Shown: positions 25,048 through 33,842 of the stretch, piece after piece
Numbering within the stretch: the stretch's first letter is position 1
Layout of the letters: the number at the start of each line of letters is the position of its first letter
Source of the DNA: Bog-756 sp963837805
Lineage (GTDB): Bacteria; Actinomycetota; Acidimicrobiia; Acidimicrobiales; RAAP-2
Reading direction: 5' to 3'
DNA: 64,000 nucleotides
NCBI GenBank assembly: GCA_963837805.1
Contig: CAWIOU010000016.1
Coordinates: 1-64,000 of the forward strand
Notes under the pieces: model-generated
What the model was told of the DNA's origin: nothing
Seen by the model: only the letters and a program-made list of their open reading frames with translations
Databases searched by the model: none
Translations under genes and position numbers: made by a program

Positions 25048-26193
25048 TCAGCCCCGCAATGACCGCAGGCCGTCGACGACCCGCGGGAACGCGGCCTCGA
25101 ACGCGTCGATGTCGCCGTCGGTGGTCGACCATCCCACCGAGATGCGTAGCGATCGTTCTCCGTCCACCCCCATGGCCTCGAGAACCGGTGACGGCTCCAG
25201 CGTCTCCGACGAGCACGACGAACCCGAGTGGACGGCGATGCCGGCCTGGTCCAGCCCGAGCAGCACCGGTTCGGCCTCGACGCCGTCGACGCCGAGGCAG
25301 AGGATGTGGGGCAGCCGGCCGACCGGATCACCGAACGTGGTCACCCCGGATGACCGTTCGGCCGCCAACCGGGCCCGGTCGGTCCATTGGCGGCCGGCTC
25401 TCTCCTCCGCGGCGAGCGTGTCCCGTTCGGCCAGTTCGCCGGCCGCGGCACCGAATCCGACGGCGGCGGCCACGTTCTCCAGTCCGGCCCGGCGGGCCCG
25501 CTCCTGTTCGCCACCGACCATGAAGGGCTCGATCCGGAGCCCACGACGCACGATGAGGGCACCGATGCCGGCCGGGCCGCCGAGCTTGTCCGCGGAGATG
25601 GACACCAGATCGGGTTCGATCCCGTCGAGGTCGACCGGGACATGCCCGGCGGCGGCGACCGCGTCGACGTGGGTGCGGATGCCGAGACGGCGACAGTGCT
25701 CGACGACCTCGGCCACCGGCTGGAGGGTGCCCACCTCGTGGTTGGCCCACTGGCAGTGGACCAGCGACGGAGTCCTCCCGTATCGGGCCGCACTCTGCTC
25801 GATCGCCTCGGCCACCGCATCCACCTCGATCCGTCCCAGGCCGTCGACGGCGATGGTCACCACTGGACCCGATCGCTCGGAGGCGTCCCGAACGGCCGAG
25901 TGCTCGACCGGAGAGCAGGCCACCGGTCCGGGGTCGTTCCGGGTGGCGCCCCACACGGCGGCGTTGACGGCCTCGGTTCCTCCCGATGTGAACACCACCT
26001 GACGGGGCCGGACCGACAGGAGCCCCGCCACCTGCTCGCGCGCCTCTTCCAGTTTGGCCCGCACCATCCGACCCTCGGTGTGGACCCGACCCGGATCGGC
26101 GGTGATCCCCGATGCTTCCCAGGTGGCCATGGCGTCACGGGCAACCGGTCGGACCGGTGAGGTGGATGCGTGATCGAGGTAGTGACGGGCCAA
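25048..26193 (-). CDS. Cysteine desulfurase (NifS/IscS-like)
   Basis: 381-residue class V PLP enzyme that mobilises sulfur from cysteine. YLDHASTSPVRP opens the chain as in IscS (YLDxxATTP). PLP contacts are seen in SGGTEAVNAAVWG, and the Schiff-base Lys in SISADKLGGPAG. The active-site loop HSGSSCSSETLEPSPVL carries the catalytic Cys in the context SGS-x-C-x-S-x-x-LEPS. The only plausible start is a TTG at 26193, 15 nt after the SufR-like gene, so the two are co-transcribed. Sulfur use in Fe-S assembly is supported by Mrp next door; tRNA thiolation is an alternative. Confidence 0.92.
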   Translation of the reverse strand: MARHYLDHASTSPVRPVARDAMATWEASGITADPGRVHTEGRMVRAKLEEAREQVAGLLSVRPRQVVFTSGGTEAVNAAVWGATRNDPGPVACSPVEHSAVRDASERSGPVVTIAVDGLGRIEVDAVAEAIEQSAARYGRTPSLVHCQWANHEVGTLQPVAEVVEHCRRLGIRTHVDAVAAAGHVPVDLDGIEPDLVSISADKLGGPAGIGALIVRRGLRIEPFMVGGEQERARRAGLENVAAAVGFGAAAGELAERDTLAAEERAGRQWTDRARLAAERSSGVTTFGDPVGRLPHILCLGVDGVEAEPVLLGLDQAGIAVHSGSSCSSETLEPSPVLEAMGVDGERSLRISVGWSTTDGDIDAFEAAFPRVVDGLRSLRG

Positions 26194-26208
26194 TGGCTGG
26201 CTCGCCGG

Positions 26209-26994
26209 TCAGACCACTGCGGCGCAGGCGTCGTCGCCGCGGGCGCGCGACGACGACAGCACAACCGGCACGGTGCCGTCGGCATCCTCGCCGCACAGTC
26301 CGGCCAGCAGCCCCTTCACCATGCCGCGGTCCACCGCACACAGGACCGGATACTGCGACGCGGCGTTGCCGAACGGACAGTTGTCGGCCACCACCGCGGT
26401 CGTCGAGCCCTGATCTTCGGCATGGGCGGCGAAGCCGTGCGCGGTCAGTGTGTCGGCAATGGCGTGCATGGCCGTGCGCAGCGATCGCTGACCGTCGCCG
26501 GGGGACATCTGGCCGGCCAACGTGCGGCCGTACTCCTCGCCGACCCGTTCGGCCATGCCCTCCGCGGCCACCGGTCCGAGGAGCTGGAGGGCCTCCTGCA
26601 GCAACAGGACCAGGAGGTCGTCGCGACGGGTCAGGAGATCGAGGGTCGGATCGTTGCCGATGGCCCGGAAGCGCTTGGAGGGGCGTCCGGCTCCGTTCCC
26701 GGCGGTGCGCTCCATCGTCACCTCGACATAGCCCCCGGTGGCCAGTCGTTCGAGATGGTGGCGGGCCACATTGGGGTGGAGGGAGAAGCGGCTGGCTACC
26801 TCGCTGGCCGTCGTCCCCGGGTTCGAACGGACGAAGAGGTAGATCTCCCGCCGGGTGGGATCGCCGAACGCCGCGGTCACCGCCGTGACCGCGGCCGAGA
26901 AGTGACTGTCCGACTCGGAGGGACCCGACGGGTGATCCGGTGCGTCCATGGGCGAGGTGACCAGGGGAGTGAGGCTGTCCGGGGCCGGTGGCAC
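26209..26994 (-). CDS. SufR-like Fe-S-sensing transcriptional regulator
   Basis: 261 residues. An N-terminal winged helix (FGDPTRREIYLFVRSNPGTT, then SRFSLHPNVARHHLERL) is joined to a C-terminal sensor with cysteines spaced C-x12-C-x14-C (in DNCPFG, PVLCAVDRG, LAGLCGED) plus a fourth Cys four residues from the end. This layout is that of SufR, which binds an Fe-S cluster and represses suf genes. GTG 26994 lies exactly 7 nt after the minus-strand TAGACT box (27007-27002), so the mRNA is leaderless. It probably controls itself, the desulfurase downstream and divergent mrp. Confidence 0.87.
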   Translation of the reverse strand: MPPAPDSLTPLVTSPMDAPDHPSGPSESDSHFSAAVTAVTAAFGDPTRREIYLFVRSNPGTTASEVASRFSLHPNVARHHLERLATGGYVEVTMERTAGNGAGRPSKRFRAIGNDPTLDLLTRRDDLLVLLLQEALQLLGPVAAEGMAERVGEEYGRTLAGQMSPGDGQRSLRTAMHAIADTLTAHGFAAHAEDQGSTTAVVADNCPFGNAASQYPVLCAVDRGMVKGLLAGLCGEDADGTVPVVLSSSRARGDDACAAVV

Positions 26995-27000
26995 GTCCCC

Positions 27001-27007
27001 TAGTCTA
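27001..27007. promoter_or_regulatory. Overlapping divergent -10 boxes between sufR-like gene and mrp
   Basis: TAGTCTA gives TAGTCT (27001-27006) on the plus strand and TAGACT (27007-27002) on the minus strand. The minus box serves the leaderless regulator; the plus box gives mrp a leader of about 29 nt with GAGGAGA before its ATG. One 7-bp element can thus fire both ways, and a repressor bound here would silence both. Confidence 0.55.
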
Positions 27008-27041
27008 CCGGTGACGGCGAAATTCCCCGAGGAGAACCTCC

Positions 27042-28208
27042 ATGTCCATTGACGAGTCCCAGGTCACAGCGGCTGTGGCCGCGGTGATCGATCCCGAATT
27101 GCGCCGTCCGCTGGGGGAGTTGGGCATGGTCGGCCCGGTGCAGGTGAAGCGCAAGAACGTGGCCGTCGAGATCGCACTCCCGGTGGCGCACTATCCCCAG
27201 GTCGACGAGTTGATCACCCGGGTCGAGAGGGCGGCCGGCGGGGTGGCTGGAGTCGCCGACGTTACGGTGGGCCAGGGGCTCATGGACGAGGAACCTCGCG
27301 CCCGCCTCCGGATGCTTCTCCGGGGCGAGCCGGTCGACGGCGGCGCGCCCGAGGGCCACGACCACGGCCACGCCCACGGCGATCAGCTGGGGCACGAGGA
27401 AGGCCGACCCAACCGGTTCATGCTGCCCCGATCGAAGACGCGGATCCTCGGCATCTCGTCGGGGAAGGGCGGGGTCGGGAAATCGTCGGTCACGGTGAAC
27501 CTGGCCGTGGCCCTGGCCCGGATGGGGCATGACGTGGGGATCCTCGACGCCGACGTCTACGGGTTCTCGGTTCCGGGGATGCTCGGTGTCACCACCGATC
27601 CCTTGATCATCGGTGACCTGGTTGTGCCCCCGACGGCCAATGGTGTCCGCTGCCTGTCGATGGGGTATTTCGTCCCCGACGACACCCCGGTGATCTGGCG
27701 CGGTCCGATGCTCCACAAGGCCCTCGAGCAGTTCCTGGTCGACGCCTACTGGGGAGAGCCCGACTACCTGCTCATCGACATGCCCCCCGGCACCGGTGAC
27801 GTCACGCTCTCGCTGGGCCAGTACCTCACCAAAACCGAGGTCTACGTGGTGACGACGCCGCAGCCGGCGGCCGAGCGGGTGGCCCAACGCTCCGCCTACG
27901 CCGCCCGCAAGCTGAAGCTCGCGGTACGGGGGGTCATCGAGAACATGAGCTGGTTCACCGGCGACGACGGGAAGCGGTACGAGCTGTTCGGCGCCGGGGG
28001 AGGCCAGCAGCTGGCCGGTGAGCTCGGTGTCCCGCTCCTCGGCCAGGTCCCACTGGTGTCCGCGCTGCGCGAGGGTGGCGACGACGGGGTGCCCGTGGTG
28101 ATCGCCGAGCCGGACGGCGAGGTGGCCGGGGTGTTCGCCAGGCTGGCCGACTCCATCGTGGAGCTCGGCCCCGCCCGGGTCTACCGCCGCGAGCTCACCA
28201 TCCGTTGA
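27042..28208 (+). CDS. mrp: Mrp/NBP35-type Fe-S cluster carrier ATPase
   Basis: 388 residues. An N-terminal MIP18/DUF59 domain (VAAVIDPELRRPLGELGMV) precedes a P-loop ATPase with deviant Walker A GKGGVGKSS, ILDADVYGFSVPGML and IDMPPGTGDVTLSL. A His-rich linker (HDHGHAHGDQLGHEEG, about residues 106-121) joins them and may bind metal. The CxxC found near the end of many ApbC/NBP35 proteins is not apparent. GAGGAGA stands 7 nt before the ATG. Divergence from a SufR-like regulator supports Fe-S delivery. Confidence 0.94.
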   Translation: MSIDESQVTAAVAAVIDPELRRPLGELGMVGPVQVKRKNVAVEIALPVAHYPQVDELITRVERAAGGVAGVADVTVGQGLMDEEPRARLRMLLRGEPVDGGAPEGHDHGHAHGDQLGHEEGRPNRFMLPRSKTRILGISSGKGGVGKSSVTVNLAVALARMGHDVGILDADVYGFSVPGMLGVTTDPLIIGDLVVPPTANGVRCLSMGYFVPDDTPVIWRGPMLHKALEQFLVDAYWGEPDYLLIDMPPGTGDVTLSLGQYLTKTEVYVVTTPQPAAERVAQRSAYAARKLKLAVRGVIENMSWFTGDDGKRYELFGAGGGQQLAGELGVPLLGQVPLVSALREGGDDGVPVVIAEPDGEVAGVFARLADSIVELGPARVYRRELTIR

Positions 28209-29436
28209 CCGGGCGCTCCCACCCCGCCCGGGTGGGAGCCATCCCGCTGTGGCCGTCGCGGTCGCGGACGACGCCGAGCACCTGGTGGATGGCCAGGCCG
28301 CCGTCGTCGAATCCGTTGGCCGACGCCGCCATGTACAGCTTCCAGATGTTGGCCCGGCCCAGGCCGACCAGCTCGACCGCCTCGTCCCAGTGGGACTCGA
28401 GGTTGGCCACCCAATGGTGGAGCGTCCGCGAGTAGTGCTCGCGCAGCGACTCGACGTCCCGGACCTCGAACCCGGTCATCTGCATGGCCCGGACCACCTC
28501 GGCCACGTCGAGCAGCTCTCCGTCGGGGAACACGTAGCGGCCGATGAAGGTCCGGCCCCCCAGGTTCGACCCGCCCGGCTTGGAGATGGCGTGGTTCAGC
28601 AGGCGCCCGGTCGGGACCAGCAGTAGCCGGAGGGTCTCGAAGTACCGAGCCATCTGGCCGGTACCCACATGTTCGAACATACCGATCGACGAGATGGCGT
28701 CGAACTGTTCGCCGCGCAGATCGCGGTAGTCCTGCAGGCGGATCTCGACCTGATCGGCCAGTCCGGCCAGCTCCACCCGGCGCCGGGCCTCGTCGACCTG
28801 CTCGCGGCTGAGGGCGACCCCGATCACGGTGGCCCCGTGACGGCGGGCGGCATGGATGGCCATTGAGCCCCAGCCGCAGCCCACATCGAGCAGCCGGGCT
28901 CCGGGGCGCTGATCGAGACCGAGCTTGCGACAGATCAGTTCGTGCTTGGCCGCTTGCGCGTCCTCGAGGGAGGCGCCGTCGGTTTCGAACCGGGCGCACG
29001 AATAGGTCATGCTCGGGCCGAGGACGAGCCGATAGAAGTCATTGCCCACGTCGTAGTGGTGGCTGATCACCGCGGCATCCCGGGACGGCGAGTGGAGCCG
29101 GCCCGCCGGTCGGCATTCCTCGGGCGGCGGGGGGAGCGGCGGTCCGAGGCCCCCCAACCGCCGGGCGGCGTCGACGACGGCGGGGAGGGACCGCAGTCCC
29201 ATCCGCCGGAGATCGCGGGGTGAGGCGTCGTGCAGGACCCGCAACAGGGTGTAGATGTCCCCATCGATGACGAGGTCACCGGCGACGAAGGCCCGGGCCA
29301 CCCCGAGCTCGCCCGGGGCCCACAGAATGCGGCGCAGGGCATCGACCGACTGGATCCGTATCGTCCCGATCCCGTCGGTGGGACCGAGCCCACTCCCGTC
29401 CCAGAACTCGAAGCGCACCGGTGCGGTGGTGCCCAC
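28195..29436 (-). CDS. Cyclopropane-fatty-acyl-phospholipid synthase family methyltransferase
   Basis: 413 residues. The SAM-binding motif is LLDVGCGWGSMAIHAAR; ISHHYDVGNDFYRLVLGPSM, SIGMFEHVG and the late HYSRTLHHWVANLE segment are CFA-synthase signatures. It would transfer a methyl or methylene group to lipid acyl chains at the membrane surface. GTG 29436 is the only standard start in the open frame, but family similarity seems to begin a few residues upstream, where the DNA is an array of 12-nt repeats. The 3' end overlaps mrp convergently by 14 nt. Confidence 0.9.
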   Translation of the reverse strand: MGTTAPVRFEFWDGSGLGPTDGIGTIRIQSVDALRRILWAPGELGVARAFVAGDLVIDGDIYTLLRVLHDASPRDLRRMGLRSLPAVVDAARRLGGLGPPLPPPPEECRPAGRLHSPSRDAAVISHHYDVGNDFYRLVLGPSMTYSCARFETDGASLEDAQAAKHELICRKLGLDQRPGARLLDVGCGWGSMAIHAARRHGATVIGVALSREQVDEARRRVELAGLADQVEIRLQDYRDLRGEQFDAISSIGMFEHVGTGQMARYFETLRLLLVPTGRLLNHAISKPGGSNLGGRTFIGRYVFPDGELLDVAEVVRAMQMTGFEVRDVESLREHYSRTLHHWVANLESHWDEAVELVGLGRANIWKLYMAASANGFDDGGLAIHQVLGVVRDRDGHSGMAPTRAGWERPVNGW

Positions 29437-29479
29437 CAGTGCTCTGATCAGCGGGGCGAGGGCCTCTGCGGCGCTGCCC

Positions 29480-29539
29480 GACCCGGCCGCCGACCCGGCC
29501 GCCGACCCGGCCGCCGACCCGGCCGCCGACCCGGCCGCC
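29480..29539 (+). repeat. Five 12 nt tandem repeats upstream of the CFA-synthase gene
   Basis: GACCCGGCCGCC repeats exactly five times (29480, 29492, 29504, 29516, 29528) and ends in a partial copy. On the minus strand it would read Gly-Ser-Ala-Ala repeats in frame with the methyltransferase, yet no ATG, GTG or TTG precedes it back to the upstream stop. It therefore lies in the leader or marks an expanded, lost N-terminus. Confidence 0.85.
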
Positions 29540-29723
29540 GACCCGTCCCCCCGCCCGGTTCCACCCCCGGGAGGAAGGGACGAGATCGGGGCCCCGGGGT
29601 CGTGCCCGTTGCCTGTGGCTGGTTCGACACCTCAGTGACCATCGGCGGCCTCCTTGACCGGCCTGCCCCCATCGACGAACACGTCGATCCTATTGGGCGA
29701 CCCGGCCGCCGCCACCGGCCCGG

Positions 29724-31187
29724 TCAGAGACCTGTCTCGGCGGCCACCCTCCCTGACCGGACCGCCTTCACCAGTGCCTCGTGATCCCGCTCGTTCTGGT
29801 CGGCGTACGCGACGGAGAAGTCGGCCATGGCCTCATCGAAAACGGTGCCCTTCCCCAGGTAGGCGGCGATGGCGATCCAGTCGCCCGACCTGGCGTGGGC
29901 CCGGGCCAGCGTCGCCCCGCACATCCGGGCGTAGGTGATGGCGCCCGCCACCCGGAGGGTGTCCACGTGGGCCGAGCCCTTCCAGTCGTGGAGCTGCCGG
30001 ATGTAGTAGTCGCGAGTGTGGCCGTCGATGTCCTTGGCCCGCTGCCACCCGAGGAAGATGTCGCTGGCCGTCTGCATGAGGCGCTGGCCGACCACCACCC
30101 GCTGACCGTGGTGGGCGTACGCGCTCCGTCCGGCGAAGCGCTCCAGCACCGAATGCTGGGCCTCCTTCGCCTGGAGGATCAGCGGGTCGCGTTCGTCGAC
30201 ACCCATCATGAGGAACACCCAGGCCCTGGTGCCGACGCTGCCGACACCGACCACCTTGCGGGCCATGTGCACGTAATGGAACTCCTCCAGCGGATGGTGT
30301 TCGTCGGCCAACGTGCGCCGGTATCGCTTGATCAGCTTCCGTAGGGACCGCTCACTCCGGTGCCGGGCCTCCTCGGAGAGCACGAGGTCCTCGAGCGGGA
30401 CCAGTAGCGGCGGATCCTTGACGAAGCGAACCTCTCCGTCCACCTTCCGGGTCAGCTTCTTGAAGGCGCGGAGACTGTCGCGGGTCCGGGCCTTGGCCAC
30501 GTCGAGCACGGCCTCGTTGCCTTCGATCCTCCCCAACCGCTCGTCCGAGTCCTCGGTGCGGATCCATTCGAGCATCTGGCCGATCTCCATGTGCGAGTAC
30601 CACACGTCGAGCGTGCTCATCTTGGCCGCCGTCCGCATGCCCTGCCGGTACTCCCTGGCCGCCGCCAGGACCACGTCGCGGCGGTCACTGCGGGAGAAGC
30701 CCCTGTCGCGACCGGCGACCTCGAAGCTGGCCGCCAACCGCTTGACGTCCCATTCCCAAGGCCCCGGAAGCGTCTCGTCGAAGTCGTTGATGTCGAAGAT
30801 CAACCGGCGCTCGGGTGAGCCGAACACACCGAAGTTGGACAGGTGGGCATCGCCACAGCACTGAACGGTGATGCCGGTATCCGGGGACGTGGACAGGTCG
30901 TCAGCCATGACCATCGCCGCCCCCCGGTAGTAGGCGAACGGCGAGACGAGCATCCGCCCGTAACGGATGGGCACCAGCTCGGGCACTCTGGTGGTGGCCT
31001 GCTCCTCGAGTAGATCGACCGGATCGGGTCGGGCGGGGGCCGGCTCCCAAGTGCCGTGCGACGAGCGGGGCGCCTGCCGTCGCCGAGACTTCCCCCGGTC
31101 CAGCCGCTCGTCCCGGCTCGGGCGGCGTGTCTTCCTCACCGACCTCGGGGGAGGGGAGTGTTCGTACGGGCGGTCGTTGTGGCCCAT
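29724..31187 (-). CDS. DUF2252 family protein
   Basis: 487 residues. GDAHLSNFGVF and FDINDFDETLPGPW resemble the catalytic and metal-binding motifs of aminoglycoside-phosphotransferase/kinase folds (H-x-x-N-F and D-x-D), which is the known distant relationship of DUF2252. No substrate is known. The Arg/Lys/Pro-rich first 60 residues are outside the domain. ATG 31187 is chosen over GTG 31196 because TAGTGT (31200-31195, minus strand) lies 7 nt upstream, the leaderless arrangement. It follows the dGTPase-like gene head-on with no shared transcript sign. Confidence 0.85.
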   Translation of the reverse strand: MGHNDRPYEHSPPPRSVRKTRRPSRDERLDRGKSRRRQAPRSSHGTWEPAPARPDPVDLLEEQATTRVPELVPIRYGRMLVSPFAYYRGAAMVMADDLSTSPDTGITVQCCGDAHLSNFGVFGSPERRLIFDINDFDETLPGPWEWDVKRLAASFEVAGRDRGFSRSDRRDVVLAAAREYRQGMRTAAKMSTLDVWYSHMEIGQMLEWIRTEDSDERLGRIEGNEAVLDVAKARTRDSLRAFKKLTRKVDGEVRFVKDPPLLVPLEDLVLSEEARHRSERSLRKLIKRYRRTLADEHHPLEEFHYVHMARKVVGVGSVGTRAWVFLMMGVDERDPLILQAKEAQHSVLERFAGRSAYAHHGQRVVVGQRLMQTASDIFLGWQRAKDIDGHTRDYYIRQLHDWKGSAHVDTLRVAGAITYARMCGATLARAHARSGDWIAIAAYLGKGTVFDEAMADFSVAYADQNERDHEALVKAVRSGRVAAETGL

Positions 31188-31194
31188 CGCTGGC

Positions 31195-31200
31195 ACACTA
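31195..31200 (-). promoter_or_regulatory. -10 box for leaderless DUF2252 mRNA
   Basis: TAGTGT on the minus strand, 7 nt before ATG 31187. Confidence 0.5.
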
Positions 31201-31283
31201 CCGGTCGAGCCGATCCGGCCCCCAGGGGTCCGCCGTGATCAGGTGCCGCTCCGACCCAGCGTCAGGATCACCTCGACGCAGAG

Positions 31284-32483
31284 TCAGAACCGATTGGTGA
31301 CCCCGATCCCGGCCGGCAGCTTTTCGGGATCCCAGCCCAGCAGGGCGACGGCCCGGCTGAAGGCGAACCGGTCGGTCATCCCGGCGACGTAGGCCACCGC
31401 GGCGCGGACGGCCGCCGGTTCGCCGCCGGCGAGGTCGGCGTTGGGACCGCCGCCGTCGGGAATGAGGTTGGGCCGGTCCCCGAAGTGGTCGACCAGGGCT
31501 CGGAGGACCGAGACCACCGACCGGCCCTGGGCGACCGAACTGGGCCGCAGGTAGATGTGCTCGTAGTTGCTGGCCCGGAAGGCGGCCAGCGCCTCGGCCT
31601 GCTCGTCGGCCATCCCGATGCGTCCGGTGGTCAGGATCGACGACACCAGGGCGTCGATGAAGGTGCCCAGCTGCTGGCTGCGTCGATCGCCACACCGCTC
31701 TCGCACCAGCGGGGGAAGCGCCGCCGGGGTGACGATCCCGCTCCTGACCGCGTCCTCGAAATCGTGGCAGACGTAGGCGATCCGGTCCGCCCAGCTCACC
31801 ACCTCGCCCTCGGGGGTGGCCGGTGCCGGCCTTGACCACGAGTGGTTGCGGATGCCGTCGAGCGTCTGGCGGCACAGGTTGAGATGGGCCAGGGACACGT
31901 CGGCCCCCCATGGGGCGTGGTCGAACCCGCCGTCGAGATAGGGGGAGAGGGCGTCCTCGCTGGCATGTCCTCCGGGCCCGTGGCCGCAGTCATGACCCAG
32001 GGCGATGGCCTCGGTCAGGGCCACGTTGAGGCGGGCGGCCCGTGCGATGGAGGTGGCCACCTGGGCCACCTCGAGGGCGTGGGTCAACCGGGTGCGCTGA
32101 TGGTCGTCGGGGAAGACGAATACCTGGGTCTTGCCGGCCAGCCGCCGAAAGGCGGGAGCGTGGAGGATGCGGTCGCGGTCCCGCTCGAAGCAGGTTCGCC
32201 ACCGATCGGGGTCCTCGGGAACGACCCGGTCGCCGGCACCGACCGCCCTGGTGGCCGCGGGGGCGAGCCCGTCGGCCTCGATGGCCTCGCGGGACGGGCG
32301 CTCGAGGCCCGCGTCGGGATCCGTGCATCCGCTTCCGGCGTGGCTGTCGGCGTGGGCGAAGGTGACACCGGCTGCACCGCCGTGGCCGGCCATGGTCGAG
32401 GCCCAGCGACGGTTGCGATCGTTCTCACCTGCTCTGTCCCCCGACCCGGCCCCGGTCGGCCGGCTGCCGCTCCCTGGTTCCAC
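31284..32483 (-). CDS. dgt: dGTP triphosphohydrolase-like HD protein
   Basis: 399 residues. HD-domain metal ligands appear in TRLTHALEVAQVA (His), ALGHDCGHGPGGHASE (His-Asp and two further His) and WADRIAYVCHD (Asp). ILHAPAFRRLAGKTQVF is the hallmark segment of dGTPases, which hydrolyse dNTPs to nucleoside and triphosphate. The first 75 or so residues are low-complexity. GTG 32483 lies 7 nt after CACACT, a possible -10 for a leaderless start; ATG 32393 is an alternative. Divergent from the DUF3107 gene. Confidence 0.9.
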   Translation of the reverse strand: MEPGSGSRPTGAGSGDRAGENDRNRRWASTMAGHGGAAGVTFAHADSHAGSGCTDPDAGLERPSREAIEADGLAPAATRAVGAGDRVVPEDPDRWRTCFERDRDRILHAPAFRRLAGKTQVFVFPDDHQRTRLTHALEVAQVATSIARAARLNVALTEAIALGHDCGHGPGGHASEDALSPYLDGGFDHAPWGADVSLAHLNLCRQTLDGIRNHSWSRPAPATPEGEVVSWADRIAYVCHDFEDAVRSGIVTPAALPPLVRERCGDRRSQQLGTFIDALVSSILTTGRIGMADEQAEALAAFRASNYEHIYLRPSSVAQGRSVVSVLRALVDHFGDRPNLIPDGGGPNADLAGGEPAAVRAAVAYVAGMTDRFAFSRAVALLGWDPEKLPAGIGVTNRF

Positions 32484-32594
32484 ACCAATCAGTGTGCACC
32501 ATGGCTGTGACCGTCGGGCGCCTCGGACCTTGTATCGTCGATGTCACCCGGCAGCCGGCAGCCTGCCGGAGCCCCGTTGAGAGGAGCGTGCCAG

Positions 32595-32831
32595 GTGGAC
32601 GTGCGTATCGGAATCGTGCAGTCGATGAAGGAGCTCGACATCGAGTTGCCCGACGACGCCGACCGCGACAAGGTCCTGGCCGACATCGAGGCCGCACTGG
32701 CCGAGGACGGGACCATCCTCTGGCTGACCGACCGGAAGGGCCGCCAGGTGGGCGTGCCCGTGGCCAAGGTGGCCTATGTCGAGCTGGACCCGCCGAGTTC
32801 CGATCGCCGGGTCGGCTTCGGGATCTCCTGA
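32595..32831 (+). CDS. DUF3107 small protein
   Basis: 78-residue protein matching the conserved actinobacterial DUF3107 family (TB9.4, Rv3208A in M. tuberculosis). MDVRIGIVQSMKELDIEL leads into a short alpha/beta fold. GAGGAG is 8 nt upstream of GTG 32595, and a TATCGT box (32533-32538) would give a leader of about 50 nt. The family's function is unknown. Its conserved terminus VGFGI is present. Confidence 0.9.
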   Translation: MDVRIGIVQSMKELDIELPDDADRDKVLADIEAALAEDGTILWLTDRKGRQVGVPVAKVAYVELDPPSSDRRVGFGIS

Positions 32832-32894
32832 TTCCTTGCGCCCCGCCTCCCACCAGGTCGGGGCGCTGAACGCCGGGCCGGCTCCCCGGGTCGG

Positions 32895-33842
32895 ATGAAC
32901 TCGCTCCTCGATCTCAAGCTGGTCTTCGTGACCGGCAAGGGTGGCGTCGGCAAGACCACGGTGGCCTCGGCCCTGGCCCTGTTGGCCTCCCAGCGCGGGA
33001 AGCGGGTCCTCATCTGCGAGGTGGATGCCAAAGGCGACGTGGCCGGCTTCTACGAGGCCCCGCCCACCGGGTTCAACGAGAAGGAGATCCTGCCCGGCCT
33101 GTTCGCCATGACAATGGACACCGAGGCGTCGCTGCGCGAGTACCTCAAGCTGCAGCTGCGCATCCCGGTCGTCGGCCGCATCGGGCCGCTGGCCAAGGCC
33201 TTCGACTTCGTGGCCACGGCGGCGCCCGGGGTGCGTGAGATCCTCACCGTGGGCAAGCCCGTCTACGAGGTGCGCGAGCGCAACTACGACCTGGTGGTGG
33301 TGGACGCACCGGCCTCCGGCCACATCATCGGTCTGCTGGCCGCCCCCCAGGCCATCAACAACCTGGTCAAGGTGGGAAGTATCCGCTCCCAGACCGACTG
33401 GCTGCTCGACATCCTCTCCGATCCGCTGACCACCGGCCTGGTCGCCGTGTGCACGCCCGAGGAGATGCCGGTGAGCGAGACCATCGAGCTGGCCGAGCGG
33501 GTGAAGAACGAGACCACGGTGAAGCTGTCGGCGGTGGTGGTCAATCGGGTCCTCCCCGAGCTATTCGCCCGCCAGGAAGAGGAGGTGTTCGACGCCTTGG
33601 CGTCGCCGGGCCCCTCGGCGCAGCTGAACGAGCTGGTGGGCGGGGACGCCGAACCGCTGCTCGAGGCGGCCCGCCTGGCCGTGACCATGCGGCGCACCCG
33701 GTCGACCCATCTCGACCGGCTCCGTCGCAGCATCGACGAATCGGTGCCCATGCTCTATCTCCCCTACCTGTTCACCCGTTCCCACGGACTCCGCACCACC
33801 CGTCAGGTGGCGGCGTCGCTTGGCGAGGAGCTCGGCTACTGA
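32895..33842 (+). CDS. ArsA/GET3-family ATPase, first of a pair
   Basis: 315 residues. Deviant Walker A GKGGVGKTT near the N-terminus, CEVDAKGDVAGFYEA and DLVVVDAPASGHIIGLL mark the SIMIBI-class ArsA/GET3 ATPases. Actinobacteria carry a conserved tandem of these (Rv3679-Rv3680 type) unrelated to arsenic efflux and linked in mycobacteria to envelope and stress phenotypes. No arsB or tail-anchor partners lie here. Its TGA overlaps the ATG of the second ATPase by one base. Confidence 0.9.
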   Translation: MNSLLDLKLVFVTGKGGVGKTTVASALALLASQRGKRVLICEVDAKGDVAGFYEAPPTGFNEKEILPGLFAMTMDTEASLREYLKLQLRIPVVGRIGPLAKAFDFVATAAPGVREILTVGKPVYEVRERNYDLVVVDAPASGHIIGLLAAPQAINNLVKVGSIRSQTDWLLDILSDPLTTGLVAVCTPEEMPVSETIELAERVKNETTVKLSAVVVNRVLPELFARQEEEVFDALASPGPSAQLNELVGGDAEPLLEAARLAVTMRRTRSTHLDRLRRSIDESVPMLYLPYLFTRSHGLRTTRQVAASLGEELGY

